From Malus domestica (Eukaryota; Streptophyta; Magnoliopsida; Rosales; Rosaceae), in contig NC_091673.1 of the NCBI RefSeq assembly GCF_042453785.1, forward strand, positions 6,226,501-6,290,500: 64,000 nucleotides of DNA, given 5' to 3'. Shown here one piece after another: positions 1-11,960 of the stretch. The notes below the pieces were generated by a model. That model worked only from the letters and a program-made list of their open reading frames with translations, searched no databases and was not told the origin of the DNA. The translations under genes were made by a program, and so were the position numbers. The stretch's first letter is position 1, and each line of letters begins with the position of its first letter.

Positions 1-93
1 AATCTCATTTCGAAAACCCGAAATCTCCACCAAACAACCAAACAAAGAACACAAACCAAATTACCAATTCGAATTTCGAATTGAGCTACTAAC

Positions 94-964
94 CATTAGG
101 GAGAGTGTTAGGAGCCTTGAAGCTGACTACATAGCAAGGATAAATGTGAGAGTTCATGATAGCACTCCAAACAACATATCTTCTCGGATTTACCAGATTA
201 TCCACTCCAGTGTCCACCTCCTTGCAGCTCGGTTGAGATTGCTTAGAGCCCGGCGCCACCATTTCCGCCTTCCCCAATATCACACGGCACAGCAAGATGT
301 GCTTCAGCCCACTTTCATCCACAGCCGACGACAATGCTCTACACAAATGTCAATACAATCCATCAAATTTTCGATAAAAATGGAAGGTTTCGATTTTAAA
401 GATGTGAATTTCTCAAAGATCAAACAGAAACAAGAGTTGGGTACAAATCAAAATCCCCTGAAAATCAAAAAATTACCCATCACATGTAAATTTGGCAGGA
501 ATCATATGAACACCGACACCGTATGACACTTCATTTGGGACAGGCTCTCTGCACCGATTGAAACCATGGACCAAAACATCACAAAGCTCCTGCTTCGATC
601 CGCCATACCAAGCGTACTTAACATTGGCGTTGCCGCCGCACTTACTTGCCACCGCCTGAGAGAAAATCTTGAACGACTCAAACCTCGCCTTCCTGGTCGG
701 ATCGGAGCTCAAGTTCTTGTGCACCGCCACAATATTCGTGTCCCTCCCGGCCAATCCCATGCCCGAAACAAAGCTCTTCTTGATGATCTCGTGCTCTAAA
801 CTCTCGTCATCCACCCGTATCATCCCGCTCCGGGTGAAAACACCAAACCGATCCGATACGGCGGCGTTCGAATCGCCGCAATCGGACCCGGAATCCAAAA
901 TTTCTTCGTCATTATCAATAGTCATCGAGATTTGGTCTTCGAATTCAAACTGATCCGTCGACAT
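94..964 (-). CDS. SRO: SRO-family (RCD1-like, inactive PARP-fold) protein, partial
   Basis: Two exons are visible: 964-477 (start ATG at 964) and 338-94. They join in phase (GG|A), give about 244 residues, and then run into a GT donor, so the 3' end lies off the left edge. Seen: an acidic N-terminus ([11 protein letters not shown]), then PARP-like segments including AWYGG, a YGVGVHM strand, [11 protein letters not shown] and [19 protein letters not shown]. Family knowledge: plant SIMILAR TO RCD ONE proteins pair a PARP-like fold, usually lacking the H-Y-E catalytic triad, with a C-terminal RST domain that binds transcription factors; they act in the nucleus in salt, oxidative and developmental stress. 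The short N-terminus without a WWE domain suggests the SRO2/SRO3/SRO5 type. The RST domain should lie outside this window. Family call is firm; the subgroup is inference. Confidence 0.85.
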
Positions 965-1155
965 CGCTCCTACAAACTTACGAATTAAGCGATCGGATCA
1001 GCGAGAAATCGAAAGACAAATCGAAAGACAAATAACTACAAACAACTCTGTATACAAAAATTTTCAAAAAAAATTCATATATCAAAGAAGCAAGAAACGG
1101 TTCAAGATCTCAGAATCCGGGACCAAATAGATCAGGGAAGATTAAATCTTGGAGA

Positions 1156-1163
1156 TATTTATA
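1156..1163 (-). promoter_or_regulatory. Probable TATA box of the SRO gene
   Basis: On the minus strand the sequence reads TATAAATA about 190 bases upstream of the SRO ATG, a spacing that allows a 5'UTR of roughly 160 bases. A plus-strand TATAAATA at about 1219-1226 has no gene behind it and was not assigned. Confidence 0.45.
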
Positions 1164-1260
1164 GGAGATTTGTGGCGATTTAGAGTTTTGATTTATGGCG
1201 GAGTTGCCGTGCCGCCGTGTATAAATAGTCTCGGACCCTGAGGCGGTGGGAACTTTTCGT

Positions 1261-3247
1261 AGCCCTTGGGAATTAAGAATTTTGAACTTTATGCATTGTC
1301 TATTTTGCCCCTCTGCAGATTATGCAAGCCGCCCGAGAAGTGACCGTTGTGCGTGCCGTTGGAGGGGTATTTCAGGAATATGGGGGGGATAGGTGGGAGG
1401 GTGGTTTGGTAATTTTCCGAATTTAACGCAAGTCATGCAGGACGTGGCTTTTGTCGTCCGCTTTACTTTCGAAGCAAGTTTTCCTGCTCAGATTTGGATT
1501 TAGGCTTCCTAATTGCGTAAGGAAATATTTAATAAAATAAATAAATAAATAAAGATAAAGGTGAATTAAATTCGATTGGGCCCAGGACATGCATTATTTA
1601 TGGGTGGGTCCATGGTCCAATTGGGACGTGGGCTTGTGGAGTTGCTTGAATTCGGTGCACGTGGGTACCTCAATTACAGAATATGTATTGTCGTGTGCAC
1701 GTGACATGTCTTCATCTTTTCTTTGGTTCCAAGCAACAAGGGTTTTAAATTGCATATGGTATTTTTGTGCTATTTGAGGTAAAAGGACTCCCTGAGTGAA
1801 TTGACTTTAAAAAATTCTTATTAAATCGCTTAAGTAGTGCAGTGTTTTAGAGGTCAAATTGTTAATGGTAGTAAGAACACATCAACTATCAAATTATAAA
1901 AGAAAATCACCTGTTCACAATTCATGTCGGATGTAGTTAGGTCTTTAAGAGTTTTTCGTAATCTTCAAAGCGGTGTTTAAGTGTTACGACATGATGCACA
2001 TTTAGATTGCTAAACACAATCTTCCCCAAATTCGCCCATTGTTCTACAAGTTCTACTTGGCAATATGCCCATAACAGAGCCGATCTTTAGGGAGTACAGA
2101 TTGACACCGGATAATGGAGATCAAAGAGAAACTATAGCTGAACACTCAAATACAACTCATCACTCTAAGGAATCCACCAAAGAGATAAGAGTTTAGGGAA
2201 AGGAGAATGATTCATTTCTGTACATGAATAAGGGTTTTAAATAGTCTAGGCATTGAACAACCTTCCATGAATAGGTTAACCTTATTAATGATCATACATA
2301 ACCATGACTTAAAACTATGCATGAACTGATTTAATACTAATCGTGAACATTGAACAAACTTTTAATTAAATATAATGAAAGCACCATCTAATAATTAGAC
2401 GAATCTAGATTCGGTGCCAGTGGTGTCATTGCACAGGACCCTCAAATCGGAAGGGCCCTCGATTTTTCATTTTTGCATGCATATATGTATATATTTGAAT
2501 GTGTAGCTAGTTTACAAATTGAGTTGTTAGCGCAGGTGGCTCTTTGGATAGTAACCATTCACAACTGCAATCTTATAACAACATTATCTTCCCTCACTTA
2601 GCAAAACGAAGAAGAAAAAACACCATCTTTCCTAAAAAAAGGTAATATATTAACTACTTTTCTAACAATTATTGAAGGAAGAATCCTTAAAGAAACTGCC
2701 AGCTCGTCATATTGGCCCCATCTGGACGGGGACGACGGGCGGGGTGTGGCAACAAACACATTCACCACCACGACCCCGATACGGGTCCTGCTCGATCCGA
2801 CTGGCACGACTTGGGGGTGACACAAAAGCATTACCCACCATCCCGTTTAGGTTGCGCGGTAACCCGACATTCAAGGAGGAGCAACGCCTCAAAAATAAGA
2901 GACAGCGACAGTTGGGTTTTAACCAACCCAAAATAACAGCAACCAAAATTTAGAGATATAATCAAAACACACATAGGAAAACAAAACCTTACTAAGAAAA
3001 ACGAAGGGAGAATTTTTCGGGATTGTTTTATGTTTTTTTTCTAAATCATTTCTTTATTTTTAATTTTGTTGTTTTGGGTGGCATTTGGTGGTGGTGTGGG
3101 TGGCCTTGAATGATTTTCACTTCTCACACAACCACCCCCTTCGTCTGTATAGTCTCTGGAATTCCCATCTCTTCCTCAAAAGCGACGAAACGCGAGCTCG
3201 ATCGCGTGATTAATTTCTTCGATAAGGAGCTAGATTTTTGTTTCTAC
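1261..3247. other. Intergenic DNA between divergent SRO and PERK genes
   Basis: No convincing coding sequence or structural RNA. The stretch 2650-2950 is GC-rich and open in several frames but has no recognisable domain. From about 3000 on it should include the PERK promoter. Confidence 0.4.
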
Positions 3248-3526
3248 GTAAGTACGTGCATGGTCGCTTGCATGCAGACGGAGTTACGGCCGTCTGTACG
3301 TACGTGAAGTTTGTACGTAGCTGCTGCTGCTGCTGCGTCCATGCAAACTTATCCAACGTAAAAGTTGAATTATTGCATGTACAGGTTCTTGTCGCTTTTT
3401 TTTTCCATATTTTTTTAGTATTGTTTGAAACCCTTGCCCGGATTACGTATGATTATTGGTTAATTTCATTGGATTGGATGAAAGGGGTTTCGTTAATTAA
3501 TCCTGTATTAAACTAATTAATCACAG
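3248..3526 (+). other. Possible 5'UTR intron of the PERK gene
   Basis: A strong donor context (ACGTAAGT at about 3246) pairs with a branch-like CTAATTAAT followed by a CACAG acceptor at 3526, 73 bases before the ATG. A (CTG)5 run lies inside at about 3320-3335. This is splice-consensus inference only; RNA reads crossing 3247/3527 would confirm it. Confidence 0.4.
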
Positions 3527-3599
3527 GGAATATTGGGAAGGAGGAAACTTTGATAGAAAGGAAAAGGAAGAGTGGTTACCGGTTAAAGGAAGGAGAATT

Positions 3600-6500
3600 A
3601 TGTCGGAATCAAACGAGCATGACTCTAATCCTCCTGGCCCAGATTCACCACCCCATGACTCAAACGCACCATCGCCGCCCCACGAGAGTACCGAGGACAA
3701 ATCAACACCGTCAAACTCACCACCCCATGACTCAATCACACCATCGCCACCTCCGCCATCACAAGCGCCACCTCCGAAATCAGAGCCTCCGCCTCCAAAA
3801 TCAGACTCACCTGCCCCAAAATCTTCACCATCCCCCGAACCTTCGCCGCCACCAGCATCTCCACCGCCATCATCACCTCCACCATCATCACCATCTCCGT
3901 CTTCTCCACCCCCATCTTCACCACCGCCTTCATCATCACCACCAAAATCACCTTCTCCTCCTCCTCGTTCACCACCACCATCATCATCAAAAGACAAACC
4001 AACATCCGGATCATCACCACCTTCTCCTCCAGCTTCACCATCTCCTCCTAGTATTACTGATGGCAATAGTCCTAAACCATCCTCTGGCGACAGTTCATCA
4101 CCTACATCACCACCAACTGATTCATCACAAGATGATAAAGGCTCCCCATCCTCACCCAGTGTCTCTCAGTCCCCTCCAGCCTCTCCACCTCCAGCTACAC
4201 CTACAACCAACCCCACCGCCCCATCTCCTCCTACAGTGCCTAGCGCTCCAGTGGTTCCGGGTTCAGGAGCTACTACAACTCAGCCTGTCCCTCGCCCTGA
4301 TAATTCCACCCCCACCCTCTCCCCTCCCTCAACGAGAAGTCAGGTTACAGGCGACTCAGGGGGTAGTAGTAGGCATACAGGTACTGTTGTGGGCTTGACG
4401 GTAGCTGGAGTTTTCATCATTGCCTTGGTAGCCCTCATTGTTGTGTTTGTAAGGAAGAGAAAGAAGCAGGCCCAACCATACCCTCCAAATTACATGCCTC
4501 CCACTCCCGGTCCCCATGGCGGTAACTTATCAACTCCAGGTAAAGATTGTCCTTATACATTGTTGACTCATATCCTGACAACTTGAACTTTTAAAATTTA
4601 TGTGCATGTCAAAGAAAATTTGATAATAGCCACTAATATTAGTTGCACAGGATGAGGTGGCTATAATGCTTATCACTGGCTTATGTAGTATCATAGTCAA
4701 TGATAAGCATTTACACACTTTATTCTTATTCTGTAATGACATTATAAAGATCATATTATGCTGGCTAATACCGTATTAGTTATGTCAGTTTTTCTTGTAG
4801 CGGTGGTGGTCTAACATAAACATAATATAAAGTGTACTTATGAGCTCAATAATTGAGCTTTGTATGTGATGCAGGTGGATATTATCATGCGCAGCAACAG
4901 AGTTCCGCAACTTCTGGTCCAACAGAAAGCTTTTATTCGAGTGGACCGGCCGGACCTTCCTCCTATGAAAACAGCTACCAAGGTAATCCGCCCAGTTCTG
5001 GAGATTCCGGTCTTATTGCTGCTACCAAGGTTCATTTCACCTACGAAGAGTTGATGGAGATAACGAATGGATTTTCACGTCAAAACGTTATCGGTGAGGG
5101 TGGTTTCGGATGTGTGTACAAGGGTTGGATGCCGGATGGAAGAGTTGTGGCAGTCAAGCAGCTCAAGGCTGGTAGCGGGCAGGGAGAGAAGGAATTCAGG
5201 GCTGAAGTTGAGATTATTAGTCGCGTGCATCATCGTTACTTGGTCTCTTTGGTGGGATACTGCATCTTTGAACAGCAAAGATTGCTTATCTATGAATTTG
5301 TTCCTAATAAAACTCTTGAGCACCATTTGCATGGTAGGTGATCTAATCTAATTAACCTCTTCTTTTGATGTTCTTAGTTGTACTTCTCAATATTCAGCTA
5401 CTTGTTATTGTACTTCAAACTGTTGATTTGTTATTCAGGTGCCGGAATGCCGGTGTTGGAATGGACCAAGAGACTCAAGATTGCTTTGGGGTCTGCAAAA
5501 GGCTTGGCGTATTTACACGAAGACTGTACGTACCCATATACATCTTTGTGACTTTGTGTTATGAGATCCGATAATAGTCACTGAAATTAGTCGTACATAA
5601 TGGAGTGGGGTTAAAAGACATATCAGTGGCTAATAACGCCATTAGCTACAGATTTGCCATTTACGCACCTCATCAGCCACTTATAGGCCTTTTGCTCACT
5701 CCCTCAGTGGCTATTGTCAGCGCTTTCCATCGAACTATCTGATTCTATGTATTCTCCTTGTATATATGTTTATAGGCCATCCAAAGATTATTCACAGAGA
5801 CATTAAATCGGCAAACATTCTGCTGGATGATGCCTTTGAAGCACAGGTATGTCTATACCTGTTCAATTCATGTTGTACTGATTCCTTCCGATGCTACGGC
5901 TATCCCATGATTTTGTGTTTCTGACATTGAGGCTCTAGTTTCTAATTCTTGAATATCTTCGTACACAGGTTGCAGACTTTGGGCTTGCCAAACTTACAGA
6001 CGGCACCAATACTCACGTATCCACTCGAGTCATGGGAACATTTGGGTAAGCAAAGACCTTGTAAACTCCTTTGGAACTATTGCCTGACGACCGTATTGCT
6101 TATCGACGACACTCGTGGCATTTTTGTTCAATTTGGTTTCAGGTACATGGCACCTGAGTATGCAAATAGTGGCAAATTGACAGACAGATCAGATGTGTTT
6201 TCGTTCGGAGTTGTGCTTCTAGAACTTGTAACCGGGCGGAAACCCGTTGATCCTACTCGACCTTTAGGGGATGAGAGTTTGGTTGAATGGGTATGAACAT
6301 CTTTCGCCCTTGCTAATATGTCACAATGCAGCGTGTCACTGGTTTTACAAGTCCACTATTTTTTTCACCTTCAAAAATTATTTTTCTGTCTAAAATTTCT
6401 CAGGCTCGTCCCCTTCTAATTCAAGCCCTTGAAACTGGCGACTTGAGCAAATTAGTAGATCCTCGGCTTGAGAAGCATTATGTGGAGGTTGAAATGTTCA

Positions 6501-6965
6501 GAATGATCGAGGCAGCTGCTGCTTGCGTGCGTCATTCTGCTCCAAAACGACCACGAATGGCGCAGGTGAATACTAATAAACAGAGAGAAGAATTTAAACA
6601 GAACAATGATGACAATTTATTGGAATAACTATGCAGACTTATCGGTTCATGTATATTTTCAGGTGGTAAGAGCATTGGACTGTGAAGGCGAATTAAGTGA
6701 TCTAACGAACGGAGTGAAAGTTGGGCAGAGTACTGCATATGACTCTGGTCAGTACAATAAGGAGATTATGAGATTCAGAAGGATGGCATTAGGCAGTGGA
6801 GGCAGCTCAGAGATGTCCAGTGCAGATTTCACTTCCAGAGAGGTATCAGGACCCCAAAGTTTATGGACTCGCCCGGATGCTTCAAGCGATGAATCAGAAA
6901 CTCGAGCTTTTACCACGCGTGGTGGTGAGCAGATAATCAGTGGGAATCAAGGCAGACGGTTCTAA
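3600..6965 (+). CDS. PERK: Proline-rich extensin-like receptor kinase (PERK)
   Basis: Eight coding exons: 3600-4539, 4875-5333, 5439-5525, 5776-5846, 5969-6045, 6143-6290, 6404-6565, 6663-6965. They sum to 2247 nt, or 748 aa, and every junction keeps frame. Seen in order: a Pro/Ser-rich extracellular domain (about residues 1-255, with [13 protein letters not shown] extensin-like repeats and no classical signal peptide, as usual for PERKs); one TM segment at about 261-285 followed by RKRKKQ; then a kinase with FTYEEL (~368), glycine loop GEGGFG (~386), catalytic Lys in VAVK (~408), HRD (502-504), DFG (522-524) and APE (548-550). Family role: plasma-membrane Ser/Thr kinases proposed to sense cell-wall state or wounding. 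Length and exon pattern fit the family. Introns 1 and 3 carry related MITE-like sequence. All catalytic residues are present, so it should be active. Confidence 0.95.
4618..4800. mobile_element. MITE-like sequence in PERK intron 1
   Basis: Segments such as AATAGCCACTAATATTAG near the left and GCTGGCTAATACCGTATTAG near the right match, with substitutions, a sequence in PERK intron 3. The ends are not sharply defined and no target duplication was found. Confidence 0.45.
5570..5718. mobile_element. Short inverted-repeat element (MITE) in PERK intron 3
   Basis: Begins GATAATAGTCACTGA and ends TCAGTGGCTATTGTC, an imperfect 15-bp terminal inverted repeat (13 of 15 positions). It is about 149 bp, non-coding, and shares internal blocks with the intron 1 sequence. 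The superfamily was not determined. Confidence 0.55.
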
Positions 6966-7688
6966 TTAGAAAGAGTGGCGAAATAATTGTGAATTAATTT
7001 CTGAATGTCCACACACTCATCATCCTGACATTGTTAACTCATGGTGCTCCACAGAGAGAGTTTGGCGAGGGAGGGGGCGACAGAAGAGACTGCGTTCGTT
7101 ACAAAAAGAAAAGAAAAACCGATTTCTTGACTTAATATGACATATTAGTGCGTAAGTTAAGCTGCTGCTTCTTTTTTTCTTCTCCATTTTTCTTCGTTGA
7201 AGGTCGCTCTGTTCTCTAGTTCCCTCAAAGCATTAGCAGCAGGGAAGAGCTCGTAAAGTTTACTCGTGGTACTTTTTTTTTAGTCATTAATATGAAGAAT
7301 CTGTATTGATAGTACAGGTAGAGCAATAAGATTTCAATTAAATGTGCCTAATTTTTCCATTTACACGCTTTTGGGATCTATGTATTAATCGACGATGCAA
7401 TCATTAGCAGAATATTTAACTGTAATTGTACTTCATTAGACCCAGAAAAAACTGTCGTGTGAGCCTCCAAAACTTCCATATTTACGATGATAAATGAAAG
7501 AAAGAAAAAATCTTGCGTACTTTTGACATGTCTAAAGGAGCTGTTTAGATGTTCTTGGATGAAACCTTCGATTTTCCAAAATCAGCGATAATCTATCAGA
7601 TTAAACTGTTCTTACTCGCTATCGATATGAGATGATTTCTTATGAAAGGTTCAAATACAAGATGAATCTTCTTTTATCGGAATCTTAC
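6966..7688. other. PERK 3' flank, no gene seen
   Basis: AT-rich sequence that should contain the PERK 3'UTR. I see no coding exon, RNA gene or clear repeat. In particular, no downstream exon for the bHLH fragment at 7689 could be found. Confidence 0.35.
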
Positions 7689-7865
7689 CTTAACGTTGAG
7701 AATGTATAAAACAGTTCCATAGAGTGTTGTGACATTGGCATCAACAACTTGAAGTCCTAAGGAATCCATATTCTCCATCAACCTTGCAAACCCGCCTCGG
7801 TTCTGCTCAGAGAGCAGCTTAATCAAGAACTCTCTTCTGCCAATCTTGTTCGCTTCCATTTGCAC
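7689..7865 (-). pseudogene. Stranded C-terminal exon of a bHLH transcription factor
   Basis: The minus strand encodes about 58 residues (IGRREFLIKLLSEQ, GGFARLMENMDSLGLQVVDA, NVTTLYG) that resemble the ACT-like C-terminal region of plant bHLH proteins of the AMS/bHLH90 type. The fragment ends at a donor-like AAG|GTAAGA. No basic-helix-loop-helix region is recognisable upstream (7870-8570) and no final exon downstream, so it looks like a gene relic. An unrelated frame at about 8055-7970 is open but unrecognised. Family call is moderate; pseudogene status is inferred from the missing parts. Confidence 0.55.
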
Positions 7866-8573
7866 CAAAGAAAAGGCAGGACATAAATGAACTGAAACAT
7901 ATCTAGTGTGTAAGTTAGAAGTGAAAGCTCAGTTAGGTGCGATGATAAATTGAAAACTATGCATACCACGGTTGAACATTTTCGGACAAAACTGGAGAAA
8001 CTCTGCTTTTCCTCTTCCGAAATCAAGCAAATGCTGAATTCTTTCTCCCATTTTGTTAGGGTGGACATCCGAAAATGGAGGACTTACCTACAACTTACGC
8101 GATGCAACCGTGGCATTATGGATTAGTAACATGACGGCAAGTGTTTTAAGTTTCTCATGTGATGTCGAATGATTGGTTTGAAACACACCTACCTTTCCGT
8201 CCCTGTTTCATACAAGTCCCCCTCTTTAGAATAAGCCCGCTGCATTGCTTATAGTCATGTGATGTTACTAATTCATGTACAGATCAGCGTCTTTCATTTT
8301 CATGGGAGAACTTATTTTCTTATATGTATAGATTATCGATCATTGATCAAGGGTCTGGCCTTTTGTAATTGAAGATCATCCAATTCCATAATTTAGTACA
8401 CTAGTCCATAAAAATGTCACAAACCTTTAACGTTACCTATAATAATACTTGAAGCTTCAGAGTTGGAAACCAATTAAAAAAAAAGAAAAAAAAACATAGA
8501 AGAACGGAGGAAACAGGAGGATTAATTTTGAAAGGAAAGCCAATCCAGCTACAACAAGTTACTAATCCGATCA
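7866..8573. other. Intergenic, no supported gene
   Basis: AT-rich sequence between the bHLH relic and the 3' end of the small membrane protein. No domain, RNA gene or clean terminal repeat was recognised. Confidence 0.3.
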
Positions 8574-9116
8574 TCATTTCATCCACTGGCTCGGATCTCC
8601 CATTCCAATATGATGCTCGCCGCCAGGATGCTGCTTCATTTCACCTTTCATGTGACGATTCTTTTCACCATTTCCGTTATGGTGTGGTTTGTTGGGGTGA
8701 TGATTCATGTATCCTCTGCCCTCTCCTCTGCTGCTGCTGTTCCCTTTCGGGTTTTTCTTATCGAATCCAAATTCGACGTCTGCTACTTTCGGGCCTGCTC
8801 GAAAGCTGGGAGCTCTCCCAAACTCCACGCGATGGTCTCCACCACCGCCACCTGCAGGGCCAGCTTCTTTCTTGGGACGAAAGTTATGTTGCGGTTGCTT
8901 ATGGGGTTTTGAGCTGTTGTGGCGGCGATTGCAGAGCCTTCCGAGAAAGCAAGCGATGGCGGAGATGACGATTATAACGGCCAGCACGATGAAAACAGTC
9001 CCGAATGATCCATTTGAATGGTGGGAAGATGAAGGCTGTCCATTGACATCGTTAGGGTAAACAAGAACAGGGCCAAAAGGCTGTTGCTGCTGCTGCTGAG
9101 GCTGCAAGGAGGACAT
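8574..9116 (-). CDS. Small single-pass membrane protein, Gln/His-rich, unknown function
   Basis: An uninterrupted single-exon frame of 180 aa starting at ATG 9116. Seen: an N-terminal poly-Gln tract (QPQQQQQQ) in a short polar segment; one hydrophobic helix at about residues 38-58 (FGTVFIVLAVIIVISAIACF); then a basic RLCNRRH stop-transfer segment and a long hydrophilic tail rich in Gly, His, Asn and Lys. No enzymatic motif is visible. Without a signal peptide, the N-out/C-in arrangement is inference from positive charges after the helix. Plants have many such one-TM proteins of unknown role; I do not recognise the family by name. The ordered composition and clean frame support a real gene. 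Confidence 0.65.
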   Translation of the reverse strand: MSSLQPQQQQQQPFGPVLVYPNDVNGQPSSSHHSNGSFGTVFIVLAVIIVISAIACFLGRLCNRRHNSSKPHKQPQHNFRPKKEAGPAGGGGGDHRVEFGRAPSFRAGPKVADVEFGFDKKNPKGNSSSRGEGRGYMNHHPNKPHHNGNGEKNRHMKGEMKQHPGGEHHIGMGDPSQWMK

Positions 9117-9828
9117 GATGATGGTCTGGATAGGATAGGACTGGATTGGAGTAAAACAGAGGATATGGTATTTAGGGGATAATTAGTAGTAAGTCCTTAG
9201 AGATCTTTGTTCTTTGAGTGAAGACGAAGGGAGAGAATTGGGTTTACTCGTGGATCAAGCAAGAACATTAATATGTGAATATTAATAAACACATTGACAT
9301 TTATATGAGAGAATGCCAGCAACGTAATCAGTTTTATGCGACTAAATAACGTTACTTAAACACTGGGATTCAAATTTCGACTAAAAAAAAAAAAAACCTG
9401 GGATTCAAATGTTTGGTATTCGTGTTCAAGAAAGGAGGAAAATAACTTTCTTTAATAAAGAGACAAGTAAAGATATTCCTTGTTGATCTCTTTAATGTGG
9501 AAGAAGGAGCAGCAAGAGATTTGCTTTGTATGGAGAGAAAGCAAGATTTTGGAGCCTTTGGACAGTGGATTAGTGTTCTCAAAAGGCCCCCTTGATAGAG
9601 AAAAAAGCAGCATTTGTTTGCTAGGCGATTGCATAATTGTGCATATGGTTGGAATCAACCGAGCACGTTTCCATCTCAGCCTTTGATCTCGGAATATATG
9701 TAGATACATCTTTCCAAACTGTTAGTGCACTTATAATTTATTTAATATGTTCATCCAATAATACTGTTCTGTAGGTTCAAGTTAGAAATACAATAATACT
9801 AGAGTCACCAACTTGTTTGAAAGGACTG
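9117..9828. other. Upstream region of the small membrane protein gene
   Basis: Should hold the minus-strand promoter of the gene ending at 9116. I see no further coding sequence, only overlapping short open frames with no domain. Confidence 0.3.
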
Positions 9829-10148
9829 TTTAACCAAAATGGTTTTTGAGATTGACATGACTTTTCACTTTGGTTCTTAAGACTTAAAATCTATAGAAAT
9901 GGTCATTGAGATTGTCCACCGCCAATCGTTTTGGTCATTTCATGATAAATCTCTATTAAATTGAGGGTATTTTGTCACATCAACCCCTACTATTAAACTG
10001 GTGGTTTCTTCAATTTAACAGAGTTTTTTTTTCATAGAATGACTAAAATGATAGACGGTGAACAATCTCAATGACCACTTTTATCGATTTTAAATATCAT
10101 AGACCAAAGTAATGAGTTATGACAATCTCAATAATCATTTGGCTAAAA
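9829..10148. mobile_element. MITE with long imperfect terminal inverted repeats
   Basis: About 320 bp. The left arm (TTTAACCAAAATGG, then GTCATTGAGATTGTCCA) is mirrored by the right arm (GAACAATCTCAATGACCA ... CATTTGGCTAAA). It has no coding capacity. The same family recurs at 27619-28500. Confidence 0.65.
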
Positions 10149-11651
10149 AGCTCGTATGAGAATTTCATATTATTGTGAGTAAATAAAAGTATCACAGTGA
10201 GATTAGACAAAAAATAAACATCAGTTAGTATGATAAAAGTGGTTTCTAGTAGACAAGTACTGGTCTTCAGAATTTAAAATAGGCTCTTTTTACATTTCAC
10301 ATATTCTCTATTAAAATTTGTCGTTTGATCTTTTTTAATTTATTTGATCCGACAAAAATTAAAATATATGTATAAAAAGTAAAAATAATTGTGTAAATAG
10401 CACCATCCTTTAAAATATCACCTATAATTTCTCCAAGAAAATGGCGGGGTCAGTACTCACTCTTTGATTGCCGTCTTTATCTCCTTTTTAATAAGGAACG
10501 ATTCTGCTAGGTGGGTGAAGCTTGATTTTAGGTCCTTTTTATGATTAGAGAAGATCTTAGTAAAAGAGTGTATACACAAAATATGATGTGACATTATTCT
10601 TATCATGTAATTTTGATTTTGTATAAGTATACATTAATTTTGGACGTTTACGCTATAATATTGGTTAATAACTTAATAGAATAAATGAAATTATAACTAC
10701 CTGAAATGTGCTCCGTCCTCCCAAAACTAGAAAAAATTTAGTAACATAAATTGAACTATAACTAGAAGTGTGCTCCGTCCTCTCGAAATTAGAAATATAT
10801 GTCATAAACGGATTAATCCCTACCTTAATCCTTTCCTTAAACCTACCACGTAGAGGGCTCAGCCATCCTCAATGTTTAGTGGGACTGGACTTAGCAGTCA
10901 CATGCATTTTGTTTGTTTGTTTGTTTGTTGACCATCTTTTACCTGTCCACAATGCATATGGCCAGTGCTGGTGGGAAAGGAATGTCTCTACTTCTAACAC
11001 TTCCTAACTTCTAACAACTATAGCGCCCTGTTATGCTTTGAATGTCAAAAAAATCAACTCAAATGTGTCGCTCTCTAGTCAATGCTATGGGTGTTGGCTG
11101 GTCAAAAAGTGTGTTTATGAGTTTATCCAAACAATCGAGCACATAATTAAGTGACCAATCAAGACATTTTTTATGAGAGTGTCTATTTAACGATGTAAGT
11201 CAGTTGCTTTATTAGAAATTTTTAGGGAGTTTTAACGAAATATCTTTGGTTCACTTTTAACGAAAAATCACATTTTTACTTTTTTTTTTTTATACTATTC
11301 ACTATACTTTTATTTATCATTTTACTTTAAAACTAAAGTTTTTTTTTGAACTTTTCTTTAGTTTTCCTAACCCTTTCTGGTAGTGAAGCCGACAAAATCA
11401 TGACCAAACCTATTAAAATGATCCCAAAATTGAACATGGTCTTTAAACTAGAAAGCCCAAAACGAAAGCACAAAGCCACAAACTACTTTAAACCAAAATC
11501 AAAACAACATAATTAACCAAAACAAATCATAGCTTGTACTTATAGCTGGCTCTCTTCATAGTCACCCCAATTTAAAATCCATTTCATCAAGCACTTAAAT
11601 ACCAATTCAACTTATCAGCTTCATTGAGCTCAATTCTTCAAATTAACTAAA
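10149..11651. other. AT-rich intergenic DNA with a small MITE fragment
   Basis: No gene seen. At about 11222-11370 is a copy of a short MITE family (starts GGGAGTTTTAACGAAA, ends CTTTAGTTTTCCTA), the same family that is split in the DUF220 intron. A (TTTG)n run lies at about 10909-10928. The last 100 bases should include the former promoter of the GH17 pseudogene. Confidence 0.4.
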
Positions 11652-11960
11652 ATGTCAAAGAAATTTGATCTTAATCATCTCCTCCTCTCCCAATTTTTAT
11701 TCATCCTTCTCTATCTTCTCTCACAGTCATTTGGTAATAAAATTCCTATTCATTCACTGTAGTCTATTACTTTTGTTGATACTAGCAATATTCAGGGAGG
11801 TAAGAAACGAATTGGGATAACCTGCTATGATACCATGAAGAAGTTGAGGTTCCACCATAAAACCAATTGGCAATACGAAGAGTAGTACATCATCTTATAA
11901 GTCCATGCAAAATCTCTCCTCCCATTAATGTGAGATATGCATGGCAAGGAATGCATTAAA

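Noticed and set aside
1219..1226. Plus-strand TATAAATA as a promoter for a rightward gene
   Set aside because: No plausible coding sequence follows before the PERK gene 2.4 kb away.
3521..4066. Minus-strand Gly/Asp-rich frame and plus-strand His-rich frame (3550-4398)
   Set aside because: Both are shadows of the PERK Pro/Ser codon repeats.
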